Of a DNA stretch of 64,000 nt, positions 1-12,382 are shown in pieces (within the stretch, counting starts at the first letter, position 1; every line of letters starts with the position of its first letter). Source of the stretch: Zygaena filipendulae (lineage: Eukaryota; Arthropoda; Insecta; Lepidoptera; Zygaenidae); assembly GCA_907165275.2 (NCBI GenBank), contig OU015661.1:2053501-2117500 (forward strand), given 5' to 3'. Position numbers and translations under genes: made by a program. The notes under the pieces are model-generated. The model searched no databases. It had not been told where the DNA came from and saw only the letters and a program-made list of their open reading frames with translations.

Positions 1-484
1 CATGTTGATAAATAAAAAATACTGGACACGTGGGTATTCTTTTGTTTTTTACGTAATCAAAAAATAACGGAGATACTTACATTAAGTCAAAATGTCGCGT
101 GACGTCACGCTGTTTTTTTTTTCCTTTATTTTTAAGAGGCTTTTGTCTTTAACAGATGACGACAGCCCCAAAATTACAATATACTATTATTCAGTCTTAC
201 GTGCTAATTAATCACAGTGATATTAATCAAAATCACATTCATCTATTTCAGCCCCTCCCCGCTTTTAGTTTGGTGGTTCTCTTTTTCTATTTTTTAAACC
301 TGCTAACACCATGCTGTGCAGGTTTTTCTACAGTTTATACGACGTTATGACGCCACGAGCCCCCACTCCTAGACTTTATCTAAGTATCTTAGTATTTATT
401 CAATAGATTTGAAAAACGAAAATATACGTGTCTATTATTTTTTTATTATCTAAATGACGGAGTGAATAGAATTTTGATTTTAAT
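1..484 (-). mobile_element. Inverted-repeat element B1 (CRE-bearing family), with insertion
   Basis: Family B elements are about 300 bp, with long inverted ends containing AGTCCGTC and GACACGTATTTTTTGC, and carry two TGACGTCAC palindromes. This copy is minus-oriented, cut by the window edge, and enlarged near 115-330. Confidence 0.65.
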
Positions 485-1361
485 ACCCCGAAAAAAGCCC
501 AACCTCCGACATGTACACGCGCAAGAGCACGTAGCGCGCACGTGTAGGTATCGGTCAGCAGTCAGCACGTAGCCAGTTTTTGATACAAAATCAATATTCA
601 ACAGCAGATAGAAAAAAAATGTAGTAGCCACTAACCTCTATTGGTAATTACTCGCATGTGATCTATCTATAAACATCCTAGGTTGTTGTAAAAAAAAATG
701 TCGCATTTATCAATAATTATGATATTTAAATTATACCTGGGCGTAGCTATAGAGGGCAGTGCCCACCCTAAAAACTTCTGGGCCCACCCTAGAATAATTA
801 ACAGTATTGAAGATCAACCGTTAATCAGTGTTAATCAGTTTCTCCTTCCTCGGAAAAAATGCTTTTTTCTGATTGAAACGTTCCTTCGATGATGACTTTT
901 TCTGTACCCCCGTCAACCTATACATTAACCTATGCGAAATTTCATGAGGATCGGTCGCTTATTTAACGCGTAAAAAAGTAACAAACGTTAATTAGGATCA
1001 TTTTATAAAATTTTACTATTCGCGAGATGAGAAAATATTATAATATTTTATAGTAAGGTATAATAAGAAAAAAATAAACAGCCTCAATGTGAGAAAAAAT
1101 ACTGTAAATAAATAACCTTGACGATCCACCTTTACGTCTTTTTTGGGAAATATCTAACAACCGATGTGTAGCTACTAGCTAGTTAACAAAATCCAATAGA
1201 TACACACGATAACGCAACTTATCTACTCGTTATAACCGGGCAGTTAGGTGTTCATGTTACATCGTTATCTATGACAGGCTCACTATTAATAACAAACACC
1301 ATCTATAGAGCGTCCTATTCTAGCATTCAAATCTCAGTAGTCAATAGTCATGTTTTTTTTT
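485..1361. other. AT-rich intergenic stretch, nothing recognised
   Basis: No coding exon, RNA gene or clear repeat seen. Confidence 0.5.
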
Positions 1362-1530
1362 TTTGTTCCAGTTTACCTACCCCTTTCGGGGAAGGCAAAG
1401 GAATCTAAATCCATACAGCCAATTCAGTTGTTTCTTTCTTTTTTTGAAGTTATTTACATCGAAATGCATTGGTGAGATGCATTTCGATGCTTTACTGGGA
1501 CTTCTGAAAGGAATTCTTCACAATTGGACA
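1362..1530 (+). mobile_element. Internal fragment of element C (C3)
   Basis: GTTTACCTACCCCTTTCGGG, GAAATGCATTGGTGAGATGC and TTTACTGGGACTTCTGAAAG match the middle of C1 and C2 at lower identity; both termini are missing. Confidence 0.6.
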
Positions 1531-1821
1531 TGTGTGTGTGTACTTTAAGTACCTACACGTAATCTGAGTTAAGTACTTTAATAAATAAATAAAATTGCAG
1601 TGGTTTGTTAGTAGCGGAATATTACGTGTCTGGCGCTAGGAGCACGTCTTTAGTAGATCGTGATATTACGGGGATGGTGGTGAAAGGAAATATAAAACAA
1701 GCAGTAAGTAAAACTGCTAGCACAATACTGTATTATCCTACTGCTTGGCCTACTGATTAATACAGTGATGAGTGAACGCTATAAGTCCGTTACTTTCTGC
1801 TTTATGCTCAGTAGATCCAGA

Positions 1822-2169
1822 GATAGCTGTTCCCCAGTGGTTTTACCCGCGGGAAATTCGGACTTTCCGCTTGAATTACAGAATAAAAAATACCCTATGG
1901 CACTCAAGATCACTGTAGCTTCCTATAAGTGAAAGAATTTTGAAAATTGGTTCAGTATATCCAGAGATAGCTATTCCCCGTGGTTTTACCCGCGAGAAAT
2001 TCGGTGTTCCCGCGGGAATTCCGAAATAAAAAGTACCCTATGACACTCAGGACCACCGTAGCTTCCTATAAGCGAAAGAATTTTCAAAATCGGTTCAGTA
2101 TATCCAGAGATTACCCCCTACAACGTAACAAACTCACAAAATTTTGCTCTTTATAATATTAGTATAGAT
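1822..2169 (-). mobile_element. Helitron-type non-autonomous element, internally repeated
   Basis: Read on the minus strand this family starts TC(C)NTACTAATATTATAAA and ends with a short GC hairpin (CGCGG..CCGCG), about 8 bases, then CTAG/CTAT, the structural hallmarks of Helitrons. This copy carries two hairpin ends (near 1822 and 1966), so it is either a partial tandem or one element inserted in another. Confidence 0.7.
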
Positions 2170-2559
2170 TAATTTTTAAATATTATGTATTAAGCTATTT
2201 TACTCTATGTCTCAGAGCCAGACTGACTATGATCGGTTAGATGTTAAATGCATATTTCATCATCTCTTCATCAATCTCTTTGAACACAAACTGATTGAAA
2301 CACAAACAACTGTTCCCAATGCGCTTAATTTCGTATGCGTCGCAGCGTTCTCTACTCGATGGAGCGTTGGAACAAATGGTTTTGGGTCCGTTATGTTTAC
2401 ATAATATTAATATCAAAGAACACAGAATATTACTACGTAAAGAAGCGACACTCTCCACCTCCCACCGATTTCATGCTTCCGCATACCCCGTGAAAGTTTA
2501 GTAGTAGGTTCAACGTACCCTATCAGCTGTACGTCTGTCAACTGACTGTTCTGGACTCT

Positions 2560-2938
2560 GCGGGGCTAACTGCCGCACTCAGAGTCGACTTTAATGATTA
2601 CATAGTTAAGTATAGATTTTTAAAACAAAACTGGCGCAATCAGACAAGTTTAATAAATTAATGTTAATTGGCATTTACTAATTAAGTTACATCTAGTTAA
2701 ATTCCAATTAACATAAATTTATTTAACTTGTCTGATTGCGGCAGTTTTGTTTTAAAAATCTATACTTAACTAAGTAATCATTAAAGTCGACTCTGAGTGC
2801 GGCGGTAAGATGCGCAACACGATAAAATTTTATCAAGTCATTTTATCGATTCTCGTCGACATTATTATATTGTTTCGTCGACGAGAATCGATAAAATGGC
2901 TCGATAAAATTTTATCGCGTTGCGCATCTTAACCCCGC
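2560..2938. mobile_element. Fold-back element D (outer)
   Basis: Long arms: left begins GCGGGGCTAACTGCCGCACT; right contains GAGTGCGGCGGT and resumes ACCCCGC after the inner element. About 100 bp of each arm pair closely (GTATAGATTTTTAAAACAAA on the left with its complement on the right). Confidence 0.78.
2808..2929. mobile_element. Fold-back element nested in D (inner)
   Basis: Arms AGATGCGCAACACGATAAAA and its complement, each about 54 bp, around a short AT-rich loop. Flanked by TA at 2806-2807 and 2930-2931, fitting a Tc1/mariner-type TA duplication. Confidence 0.8.
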
Positions 2939-3228
2939 TGGCCGATTTACACATCTATAAGTAATGGGCTTATTACACTACTTCCAATTTAGGGAATCTA
3001 AATTGGATACAATTTAGGATCAGTGAGTGAGAAAGAGAGAGCGAGTAATCACACTACACTAAATTGTACCCTAAATCGACTGTTATAGGGTACATTTTAA
3101 ACTATTCTGTCTAAAAAATAAAACTGGTTCCTATCCTGCCATCCATTCCTATTACTTTGACTTGTAGATCGTAATTTTATTTTAGTAATAACTAGACTAG
3201 TTATTAATCAAGGGGATGAATAATTAAA

Positions 3229-3425
3229 CTAGTGATCCCGTTTGTCTCACCCGCGTTTTTTTTGGAGTTCCCGCAGGAATTACGGGATAAAAAGTAGGTA
3301 CCCTATGTCCTTGTATGTACCCATGACAACGTGTATGCAAAATTTCATCATGATCGGTTGAACCGTTAAGACGTGAAAACGTAACAAACAAACAAAGTCA
3401 CTTTTGCATTTATAAATATATTATA
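3229..3425 (-). mobile_element. Helitron-type element
   Basis: CTAG end at 3229 followed by CACCCGCG and GGAGTTCCCGCAGGAATTAC; the 5' end is worn. Confidence 0.65.
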
Positions 3426-4045
3426 TGGTAAGGTTGAATGGAATAAGGAATAAGGATGCTTTCGTAACATGAATTGTTTTTTTTTAAGAAATTACCTAAA
3501 AGCTAATACTTTATTTCGTTTTACTTTAGTCGGAATATGATAATCGAGACAAGTTTAATTTTTTATTACACACGGTAATAATGAACAAAGTTACTTACAG
3601 GATTTAGGTACGAACGAAAGAAATGAAGCTGTAGGTAAACCGAAGAGAATATAATCACTGCGTTTGACTGTAAACGTTGTTTCATTTTGAAAGAACAGAC
3701 GGTCGTTAGCAAACTCATGGTTGGATCGTCATAAAAGACGGAGTTTACGCAAATTCTATTGTGAGAGAAGAATGGACGAGTGAAAGCCACATAGAGCTGT
3801 CCCTTTCGTTCAAAAAGTCTTCAATAGTAACACAACCTCTCCCTCCTATTATATTCTCGACTCGCTTGACCTATTTATATTGGTATCAGAATTTTTTCAA
3901 GTAGGTGCTCTGAAGGGTTAAGAAGATTGTTAGTTAAGATAACGTAGGTACCTAATTCTTTTTTTACATTAATGGTTAAGATGGTATTATTAATAATGCA
4001 TCATATTACGTAACTTATATATATAAATTGATTACAATTCGTGAT

Positions 4046-4340
4046 TACTATACGTGTTATAACTGCGAAGGTGAGTTTGTTACAATCGCTTCACGCCTGA
4101 ACGGCTCTACCGATCACGATGAAATTGCATACACGTTGCCAGGGGTACAGAGAATAACATACGGTACTTTTTATCCCTGAATTCCTGCGGAATCTCCAAA
4201 ATTTACGCGGGTGAAACTGCATTAAATTTAATATACTACACGTTGTCAGGGATACAGAAAAGGATACCTATATCATCCTGGAATTCGAGCGCGATCTCCA
4301 AAATTAACGCGTGTGAAACCGCAGGGATCACCTATAGTTA
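4046..4340 (+). mobile_element. Helitron-type element with duplicated 3' half
   Basis: The 3' part (CACGTTG..TACAGA..hairpin) occurs twice, at about 4130-4220 and 4240-4330. Terminal CTAT. Confidence 0.6.
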
Positions 4341-4580
4341 TTAACAACTTGATCAGTCTTCTGTGTCATGGACTATGGAGAGTAAAATACACAGGAATTT
4401 GGATAAAAGAGTTGATATTTTGTTCCGCTCGCTCAAGCCTTGACCCGAGGCTCCTATTTCTGTCTCCCTTCTTAATTAGGGTATTTAACCGAGTGTCGAG
4501 AAAAAATGTGTTACTTTTAGCGGGAGGCCAGACACACTTAGCTAATACCGCGTCATCAGGCACGCGTAAAGATACAAGCA

Positions 4581-4878
4581 ATCCTTACTATGTATTATAA
4601 ACGTGAAAGTGAGTTTTTTTGTTACGCTTTCATGCCTTAACGGCTCAACCGATCATCATGAAATTATGCATACACGTTTTCTGGAGTACATAGAAGGACA
4701 TAGAGCTTATAATCCCTGTTTTTATCTCAGAGTTCCCACGGGAACTCCGAAAATAACGCAGGTGAAACTGCATTAAATTTTTCATACTACACGTTGTCAA
4801 GGCTAGGTACAGAAAAAAATATAGGGTAGTACAGAGTACTATAATCTCAGAATATCCGCGGGATCTCCGAAATTAACG
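4581..4878 (+). mobile_element. Helitron-type element with duplicated 3' half
   Basis: Same internal arrangement as the copy at 4046, including the AAACTGCATTAAATTT joint, so these two descend from one rearranged master or a local duplication. The 3' hairpin is truncated. Confidence 0.6.
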
Positions 4879-4899
4879 CATATTATAAACATATTAAAA

Positions 4900-6008
4900 C
4901 ATACATACAATCGTATGCATAACCTCCTCCTTTTTGGAAGTCGGTTAAAAAGGATACAACCGTTACACGAGATCACAACTAAAAACGTACATAACAACCA
5001 TAGAGTACAAAAAAACGTCCGCCAATGACGTCTCCTGTAGGTTAATTACCCTAAGGCGTTTAATAAAGTTATAAAAATCTTGATTTCACCCTTTAAAATC
5101 TTAACACAAATTAGACATTGTTTCAAAGAATTTTACCGTCTTAAGACGGTACACAATTTTCCTTATGAGACGATGGTTTTAACCTTAATTAATTTAGATA
5201 CCTACTCATTTAGGAAACGTGTGATACAAAGGAAACCTTAATGCAAACGGTATTAAAGTCTGTTACTCAACTCATTGACTTGAGTAGGAGATCTGAGAAG
5301 ATCTATGTAAAAATAATCATAAATAAAGTTTTTCTGTGTGAAGTACCTGCTAAATAAATATACCTACAAGCAAAAAGAAAACAAGTAAGGCACTAATTAG
5401 GTAACACAAAGGTTTTTTGCTGTTTACGTTTCAGTGCACTGAGTTCAAAGAGTCAAAACACGATTTTGATCTTCAGGACGAACGAGAAATATTTACTTAC
5501 TTAAATTGTTAGATAATAGAGTTCTTAGACAATAATGGTTTGATTCTAGTAAGGAGAGAACAGTGTTTGGGTGTAATCACCGATATACTTCTTACTATAG
5601 ATGAGTCTTTTTTGAGTATGTACCTAAGTATAAATTTTCACCCTATGTTTTGTAACTGGTAACGGCAGAATAATGTTTTTCTTCGTTAGTTAGGTACCTA
5701 GGTACTAATTTTGGTGGAAAAGTTTTAATTTCCAATTGGTACCTAATCAGTGCTGCCGATAAAAGTAACTTTAGATTATTACGAAAAGGCCGCTATGAAA
5801 AGGATTTGATAGTTATCCTAAAATTAAAAAGAATGTTGAGATGCCAAAATGGATTTGTGTGATGTTTTCAAATGAGGATATACGGAGGATACATCCGCGC
5901 GATACTCGATCGTTGCCCGCCAATTCAAAACAAATGTGATGAGAGATTAAATAAAATTATTATATTATTAATTATGTCCATGGATAGATAATATTAATAT
6001 AATGATTT
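4900..6008. other. AT-rich intergenic stretch, nothing recognised
   Basis: Only short low-complexity runs. No coding signal. Confidence 0.5.
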
Positions 6009-6040
6009 ATCCCTACTAATATTATAAATGCGAAAGTGAC

Positions 6041-6077
<37 letters not shown>

Positions 6078-6332
6078 TACGCTTTCACGCTTTACGGCTT
6101 TATCGACCATCATAGAATTTTGTACACATGTTGTCAGAGATTTCGTGCATTTTTTATTCCGTAATTCCCGCGGGAACTCCAAAATTAACGCGGGTAAAAC
6201 TTGCATAACTTTTTTGCATACTATACACGATATCAGGGGTACCTACAGAAAAGGATATAGAGTACTTTTATCCCGGAATCCCTGCGGGAACTCCGCAATA
6301 ACCGCAAGTGAAACCACGCGGATCAGATAGTG
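6009..6332 (+). mobile_element. Helitron-type element with (TCTG)n
   Basis: Starts TCCCTACTAATATTATAAAT, carries a TCTG microsatellite near 6044-6077 and two 3'-type segments. The end hairpin CCGCAAGTGAAACCACGCGG is imperfect. Confidence 0.7.
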
Positions 6333-6686
6333 ATAAAACAAAATAACCGTGGCGTGGCATACAAACTCTATGATAGAGTCAGAGTAAGTAAGAACTTGGG
6401 GATACAGCTAATGGGCTCTATTTATTGACTTTTATAAATGAAGATCAAACGAGTACTAGGTACTAAGTAAGGTTCGAATTATTACGTGAGCAGATGCTTC
6501 ATTCAATGTAGGTACCTGGGTATACCCACATAAAAGTCGGGTTCTAATATCATATCCGTATTATATAAGTAATAAGTATTTGGCAGAACTAAATATAACA
6601 TAAATACAGATAGCAGTAGTAGTACATATAGTTTTTTTGCATAAACCTAGAATTGAATGATAATTTAGTAATAAGTTAATTAAGGG

Positions 6687-6987
6687 TGAAACGTAAAGAC
6701 AAACAGATATACCGACAGACAGAGTAACTTTCACATTTGGACATAGATAAGCAATAGTGTGTTAACCCACACTGGAGAAATTTTGAGTAAATCGTGTTTT
6801 AAAAGTAGGAGCGCCATTTTGTATCAACATTTTTTATGTTCAATATTTAGTTACATATTTAAGCAATGTAATAAGGTAAACACATAATTTAAAAACGTCC
6901 CCTAACTCTCAATAAATCGTTCTGAATCAATAACTTAATTTTGTGAGTTAACCTGTTATTGCTTATCTGCGTCCATTTATAATATCA
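6687..6987 (-). mobile_element. Helitron-type fragment split by element A1
   Basis: Bases 6687-6738 and 6979-6987 form one 5' end (GTAACTTTCACATTT + ATAATATCA), interrupted by the inverted-repeat element at 6739-6974. It abuts the next copy at 6988. Confidence 0.6.
6739..6974 (-). mobile_element. Inverted-repeat element A1 (4-bp target duplication)
   Basis: 236 bp with about 30-bp terminal inverted repeats beginning GGACATAGATAAGCAATAG. Flanked on both sides by ATTT (6735-6738 and 6975-6978). No coding capacity. Confidence 0.85.
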
Positions 6988-7183
6988 CTAGCAGTTTCCC
7001 GTGGTTTCGCCTGCGGTTATTTTGGAGTTCACGCGGGAATTCCGGCATAAAAAGTACCCTATGTCCTTCCCTGTACCCCTGGCAACGTGTATGTAAAATT
7101 TCATGATGATCAGTTGAGCCGTTAAAGCGTGAAAGCGTAACAAACAAATAAACTCGGTTTCACATTTACAATATTAGTAAGGA
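6988..7183 (-). mobile_element. Helitron-type element, nearly full length
   Basis: CTAG at 6988, 5' end AGTAAGGA at 7176-7183. Joined without spacer to the copy starting 7184. Confidence 0.8.
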
Positions 7184-7358
7184 CTAGCTGTTCCCCTCTG
7201 TTTCACCTGAGGTTATTGCGGAATTCATGCGGGAATTACAAAATAAAAAGTACCTTTTATTCTCTGTAACAGCGTGTATGTTATACTAACATACACGTTG
7301 TCAGGGTTGTGTAAAAGTGTGACAAACAAACTCACATTCCCATCTATAATAGTAAGGA
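7184..7358 (-). mobile_element. Helitron-type element
   Basis: CTAG immediately after the preceding copy; 5' end AGTAAGGA near 7351-7358. Contains an inverted internal segment (ACATACACGTTGTCAGGG). Confidence 0.72.
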
Positions 7359-7904
7359 TTATGAATAGAACGACAGTAAAACTTGCGAAAGTCTGATCCA
7401 AATATCTTTGTGTAATTCAGTGAAAAATATTTAGGTACCTACGAGCAGGTTACGTAGCATCGTGATCTCATTGCCTTCTAACTTCCAATGCACTGCCTGT
7501 AGTCCACTGCACGGAAAAGTTAATTATCTGGATATTTTTTAACAGGGGTGCGAAATCTTTTCCCTTCTTTGCAATTACCTATTTGAAGTTGAGTATTTTT
7601 TGAATTTTTGTATTTCAATAAATGACTATTGTACAGAAGATTTGTTATACAATGAATTCCCCGTAATTTGTCGGAAAGTTCCGATCTGGTGGATAGCAAA
7701 TCGGTTGGACTTTGGACATCCCTAGTCAATAGAATCATGGAGAACAGAATAGGTAACACAATTTCAGCCGTTTAAAATTCAATACGCGTTTTAGTTTACA
7801 AGTAACGCGGTTAGCTGGCACCCGGTCCTTACTATAGCCCTGTCCGCCGATAGGGGTTGACTTATTATCAATATTTATTTTTCATAATCTGGTGAAATTT
7901 ATAA

Positions 7905-8048
7905 TGGGTAGGTAAAAAGTACCCTATGTCCTTTTCTGTACCCTTAAAAACGTGTATACCAAATTGCATGATGATTGATTGTGTAGATAAGGCTTGAAAG
8001 AGTAACAAACAAATAAACACACATTCGTTTTTATATTAGTAAGGATAG
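7905..8048 (-). mobile_element. Helitron-type element, 3' end missing
   Basis: Begins AAAAAGTACCCTATGTCC and runs to ATTAGTAAGGATA. The hairpin end is missing. Confidence 0.6.
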
Positions 8049-8269
8049 TAAGGATATAGTGTAGATGTAGGAAAATTTATTTGAAATAACGTTTCTTTAA
8101 AATAAAATAAGTACAACCAAAATGGTAATATAGACACTAAATAAAACGTATTAGAACTTATTGGGTTTGGGAAATAGAAAGTAAACGAGGAGAAAACGTC
8201 AAACCCACGCAGACGATGCCATAGGACCAAATAGTATTTCTATATTTATGTACCTAAACGTATGAGCCT

Positions 8270-8440
8270 TTCACAGGGTTCACGCACTTGGTGTCGGTGA
8301 AAAGCTTGCGTATGTACTCTATTCATTCATCGAACGCAAACGCCTGCAAGGGCTAACCGAGCAAAATGTTATCCCAGCTCAGTGCCGCCGGAGCGCTCGT
8401 GACAGGCGCTCGTGTGTGCTTATCGAAACGTTCAAACCAG
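8270..8440. other. GC-richer unique stretch upstream of gene 1
   Basis: Clearly less AT-rich than its surroundings and free of the repeats listed here (GTGCCGCCGGAGCGCTCGTG, ATCGAAACGTTCAAACCAGC). It could be a non-coding first exon or promoter of gene 1, but I see no convincing core-promoter set or splice donor, and no ORF. Confidence 0.2.
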
Positions 8441-9240
8441 CCGGTGTTTTATATTAAAATGAAATAGTTAATGAACCAAACAATTTTTATTAAATAATAA
8501 AGTATTTTATCCTTCCGGCAATAAATCTACAGCTCAATAAAGACTCTACTTTGGTTAATGTTATAGTCTTTTACCTGTGTTATATTTTATGTAGATTCCT
8601 TATAACATGTTATCTTTCTCTACAAAAGATAGTATTTTGTGCTAATAATCTTACATTTTACGTGAAGTTAAAGTACACTATTACTTGATGACTATTGTTA
8701 AGTTTGTTGATGAGCAAATTCATTTGAATAATATTATAACTTGGCAAATCACTTGTTGAACAGTTCCGGAGCAACCCATTTAAAGGTAGGTTACCTACAT
8801 TTTGGTCGTATGGTTTTATTGTTAAAGATTATTTCTTATTTTCCTGTATGTATGGTAGATGTATGGTGGTGGTGTATGTATAGACTATAGAGTATAGACG
8901 AAAGAAAATCTTGATCGATGAATTAATATTTTTAATAAATAAAAAAAAAACTGACTTCCCAATGAGTTTTAAATTCATATTTAATTATAATAGGTTATGT
9001 AGTAGATATTATAATATCATATTATTTCTTTTTAGGACAAGCTATTTCTATAAGAATTTCGACACGTATGCTGATAAAACTAAAAACAAGTCATGTAAGT
9101 ATACTTACCTTAATTGGAAAAGGGTTAACAAAGTCTTGAGAAATTAGAACTACAAATATCCCACCAAAAACATTTTCATGTAAAATGTTGCCAAGACGAG
9201 ACCATAATATGACTTGCATTGTCAAAAAGTTATCAGAGCT
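8441..9240. other. AT-rich intergenic stretch, nothing recognised
   Basis: A 78-codon open frame at 8911-9147 is Lys/Asn/Tyr/Phe-rich, as chance AT-rich frames are. Confidence 0.5.
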
Positions 9241-9249
9241 CATGTAGAG

Positions 9250-9320
9250 CCAAGCTTCTAACTCTACACGCCTTAACTCTACAAGGCTTAACTTCTCAAA
9301 CTCTACAGTCTACACCTTAT
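9250..9320 (+). repeat. Imperfect short tandem repeat
   Basis: AACTCTACACGCCTT, AACTCTACAAGGCTT and further AACTCTACA copies. Confidence 0.5.
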
Positions 9321-9540
9321 TCAAAATATGTGACTTAGCCATTTCGCTACATTAATATGGTGAAAAATTTATCCATTGTTCGTTACTTTTCTGTTATACA
9401 TACAATAGTTCTTGTACATATTCATTTTTGTCTTTCGACTGTTTCCTATCGGTATTTTGTTATTTTTAACTCTTTAGTGTAGGTAGTGCATTTTTGTGTT
9501 TTTTGAAGTCAGTTTAATATTTTTTGTTAATTTTTTTTTA

Positions 9541-9733
9541 TCCTTACTACTTATTATAAAAATGTGAAAATGAGTTTGTTTGTTTGTTACGCTTTCACGA
9601 CTTAACGGCTCAACCGAACATCATGAAATTTTGCCTTCATGTAGTCAGGGGTATACAGAAGGAAGCACTTTCATCCCGGAATTCCAGCGAGCTCTCCAAA
9701 ACTATCGCAGGTGAAACCACGGGGAACAGCTAT
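9541..9733 (+). mobile_element. Helitron-type element
   Basis: From TCCTTACTACTTATTATAAA to the hairpin region and CTAT; full length about 193 bp. Confidence 0.75.
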
Positions 9734-9880
9734 AGTTGTGTTAATAAAATACGTATATGTTAAAGCCGGTGTCGAGAGTATGAAGATACCATTTTGGTCA
9801 GAAACGTTTTACAGTGGCTGTTTTTTTTTGTAATATAATGTACAGATAGTTCGAGCGTTAAAATATATTATGATTTATGA

Positions 9881-10072
9881 CTAGCTGTCCCCCACGATTT
9901 TACCCACGGTAATTTCGAAGTTCTCGTAGGAATTTCGGAATAAAAAGAACTCTGTATCACTCAGGACTACCGTAGCTTCCTAAAAGTAATAGAAGTTTCA
10001 AAATCCGTTTGATAGATCTCCAACTCACAATTTACAAACTTACAAACTTTAGCTCTTTATTAATATTAGTCT
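9881..10072 (-). mobile_element. Helitron-type element, diverged subfamily
   Basis: CTAGCTGTCCCCCACG start; the body has ACTCAGGACTACCGTAGCTT as in the copies near 2050 and 55900, marking a subfamily. Confidence 0.65.
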
Positions 10073-10087
10073 CTTAATAATAGTAAC

Positions 10088-10292
10088 TCGCGGCGATTTC
10101 AGAGTTCCCGTGGGAATTCCGGGATAAAAGTACCCTTTGTCTTTCTCTTTACTCTTGACAATATAGGTAAATAGAAGGAAATTTTGCATACACGTTGTCA
10201 GGGGTACAGAAAAGGACACAGGGTACTTGTATCCCGGAAGTACCGCGGGAACTCCGAACTTAATGCGGGCGAAATTGCGAGGAACAGCTGGT
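10088..10292. mobile_element. Two Helitron-type 3' halves head to head
   Basis: A minus-oriented half (10088-10165) meets a plus-oriented half (10170-10292) ending AACAGCTGGT. Confidence 0.6.
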
Positions 10293-10357
10293 AATGAATA
10301 AAGCAATAATACCTTAAAGAAAATTGAGAATTGTTAAAAAGTCCTGAAAGTCATAAT

Positions 10358-10825
10358 CCTTACTATTAAATGGACGCAGATAAGTAATAACATGTTAACC
10401 CACAAAATTAAGTTATTGCTACAGAACGATTTATTGAGAGTTATAGAACGTTTTTTAATTATGTATTTACCTTATTACATTGTTTAAATATGTAACTATA
10501 TGTTGGACATAAAAAAATTTGACACAAAATGGCACTATAACTATAAAACACGATTTACTCAAAATTTCTCCAGTGTGGGTTAACACACTATTGCTTATCT
10601 ATGTCCAAATGGGAAAAGTGAATTTGTTTGTTTCTCCGCGGTTTCATTCACCTTTACTTCGGAGTTCCCGCGGAAATCTCGAGATAAAAAGTACCCTATG
10701 TCCTTTTCTGTACCCCTGACAAAGTATATGCAAAATTTCATGACGATCGGTGGAGCCGTTAAGGCGTGAAAGCGTAACAAATAAACAAAAAAACTCACTT
10801 TCGCATTTATATTAGCAAAGATCTA
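10358..10825. mobile_element. Helitron-type fragments hosting element A2
   Basis: Plus-oriented 5' end TCCTTACTATTAAAT (10358-10371), interrupted by A2 (10372-10606), resumes AAATGGGAAAAGTGAATTTG, then passes into a minus-oriented copy (about 10634-10825). Confidence 0.65.
10372..10606 (+). mobile_element. Inverted-repeat element A2
   Basis: 235 bp, ends GGACGCAGATAAGTAATAAC and TTGCTTATCTATGTCC, flanked by AAAT (10368-10371, 10607-10610). Sits in a Helitron 5' end. Confidence 0.86.
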
Positions 10826-12378
10826 ACCTACCGAGAGTGAAATTATTATTATTTATTATTTATTTATTTATAATTCAGGCAGGCAGTTGAAGCAACTGAT
10901 AGGTAACTGAGTATGAGTATGTTGCCATTTGTCACGTCATTTATTAGACTCACGACAAGTAAAGGAGCTAGCGACCAAATAACGCGTGCAAAAATATACC
11001 CACCTATAGACGACAATATGGAGAGTGATGGAATGGAAAGGAAAGGGATGGCAAAGAATGGCAAATAAAACAAATGATGAGATGCTCTTAAATAGTGTTC
11101 AGTTTAGCACTCAGAGGAAGATCGTACCTACTGGATAGTCTTACGTAGAGATAAGAAGAGTGAATCAAAATACGATTATCTATACACATTGCGTTTGTGT
11201 TAATTTGGTCCGGTCTTACTGTGGTTCTAATTAAGAGCGTGAGCCATCCCCGTTCCAAATTTCATCTAAAGCCTTTCAGAGAGGGCTTAACCCACGCACA
11301 CAGGCAAACTTTAAAATTTATATAATAGTTTAAGCGTTTTGCGTTATGTGGGGAAATTTAATTATCTTGGTTTTAAGTTACGGAGTGAAATTGCTGCCCT
11401 TAACATAAAAATGAAAAGAGCCTTTATATTTGGGAAATACAAACTCGGATTAAATTTAATTCAGTAGATATAGTCTGCATTTACCGAGGACAAGTACCCT
11501 ATACCTGCTTATGAAATACGAACCTTTGTCAGACGCAAAGCCTTCATTTTATGTAAGATTAAAGTAAAGAATTATAAATTCTTTTAATATTAATATATAA
11601 ATTGCTCGATTCTCGATAAAGTTTGAATACAAGTTTTAATCCTTCTTGTTTAGAATTTTGAAAAACCTAGTCTTAATAATTAAATGATATGAAGTGAATC
11701 AATGAAACAATAAACTAAGTAACAATATACGTGATGTATAGCAAAATCATAAATATTTGGTACCGTATAAGTTCGAACTACGGTATATTTCGCTCGTATT
11801 TTTCAGTAAAACCTAACCTAAGGTGATATACATAGTAACGAAAAACTCAGCCAAGTTCGAGTCAGACTCGCACGCCGAAGGTTCCGTACAATGTAGGTAG
11901 GTATGTAAATATTAAGTCCGCCTTTTGTACCATAATGTGTAAAAAGTTTAAATAAATAAATAAATACTTCGTCTATCACGTGAATGGAGTCCGAAGATTT
12001 GGAAAATTTAATTTCTTTACAACTTTTTTTTGCGGTATAACTAAAAATTTCCGATTTTCGGATTATTTTATTTGTGTTTTAAGACAATACTTCTTGACAA
12101 ATTTCACGACAAAGGTCAACGGGAAGTATCCTAGGTTTTGGTAGGTTTAAACGGGCCTTTATGCGGTAATTATGCCGCTTATCACTATTTTGATTGCGTT
12201 GACTTGGAAGTATAAATTTTCACAGCCCCAAGGGATTGCAGACCTGCGTATATTTGATATTAATTTCAACTTAATAATTCTACGCGTTGCTGTAAATAAG
12301 GGTCTCGACACACAGACAGGCAAATAGACGGGCATACAGACAGGCATATGGTCTTATGACTATACACGTTCTAGGGTT
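10826..12378. other. Intergenic stretch, nothing recognised
   Basis: Contains simple AATA and ATTT runs. No coding exon or known element seen. Confidence 0.45.
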
Positions 12379-12382
12379 ATCT

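Noticed and set aside
8270..8440. Firm promoter call for gene 1
   Set aside because: A TCAGTG initiator-like site exists but no TATA box or downstream element at the right spacing, and no linked donor.
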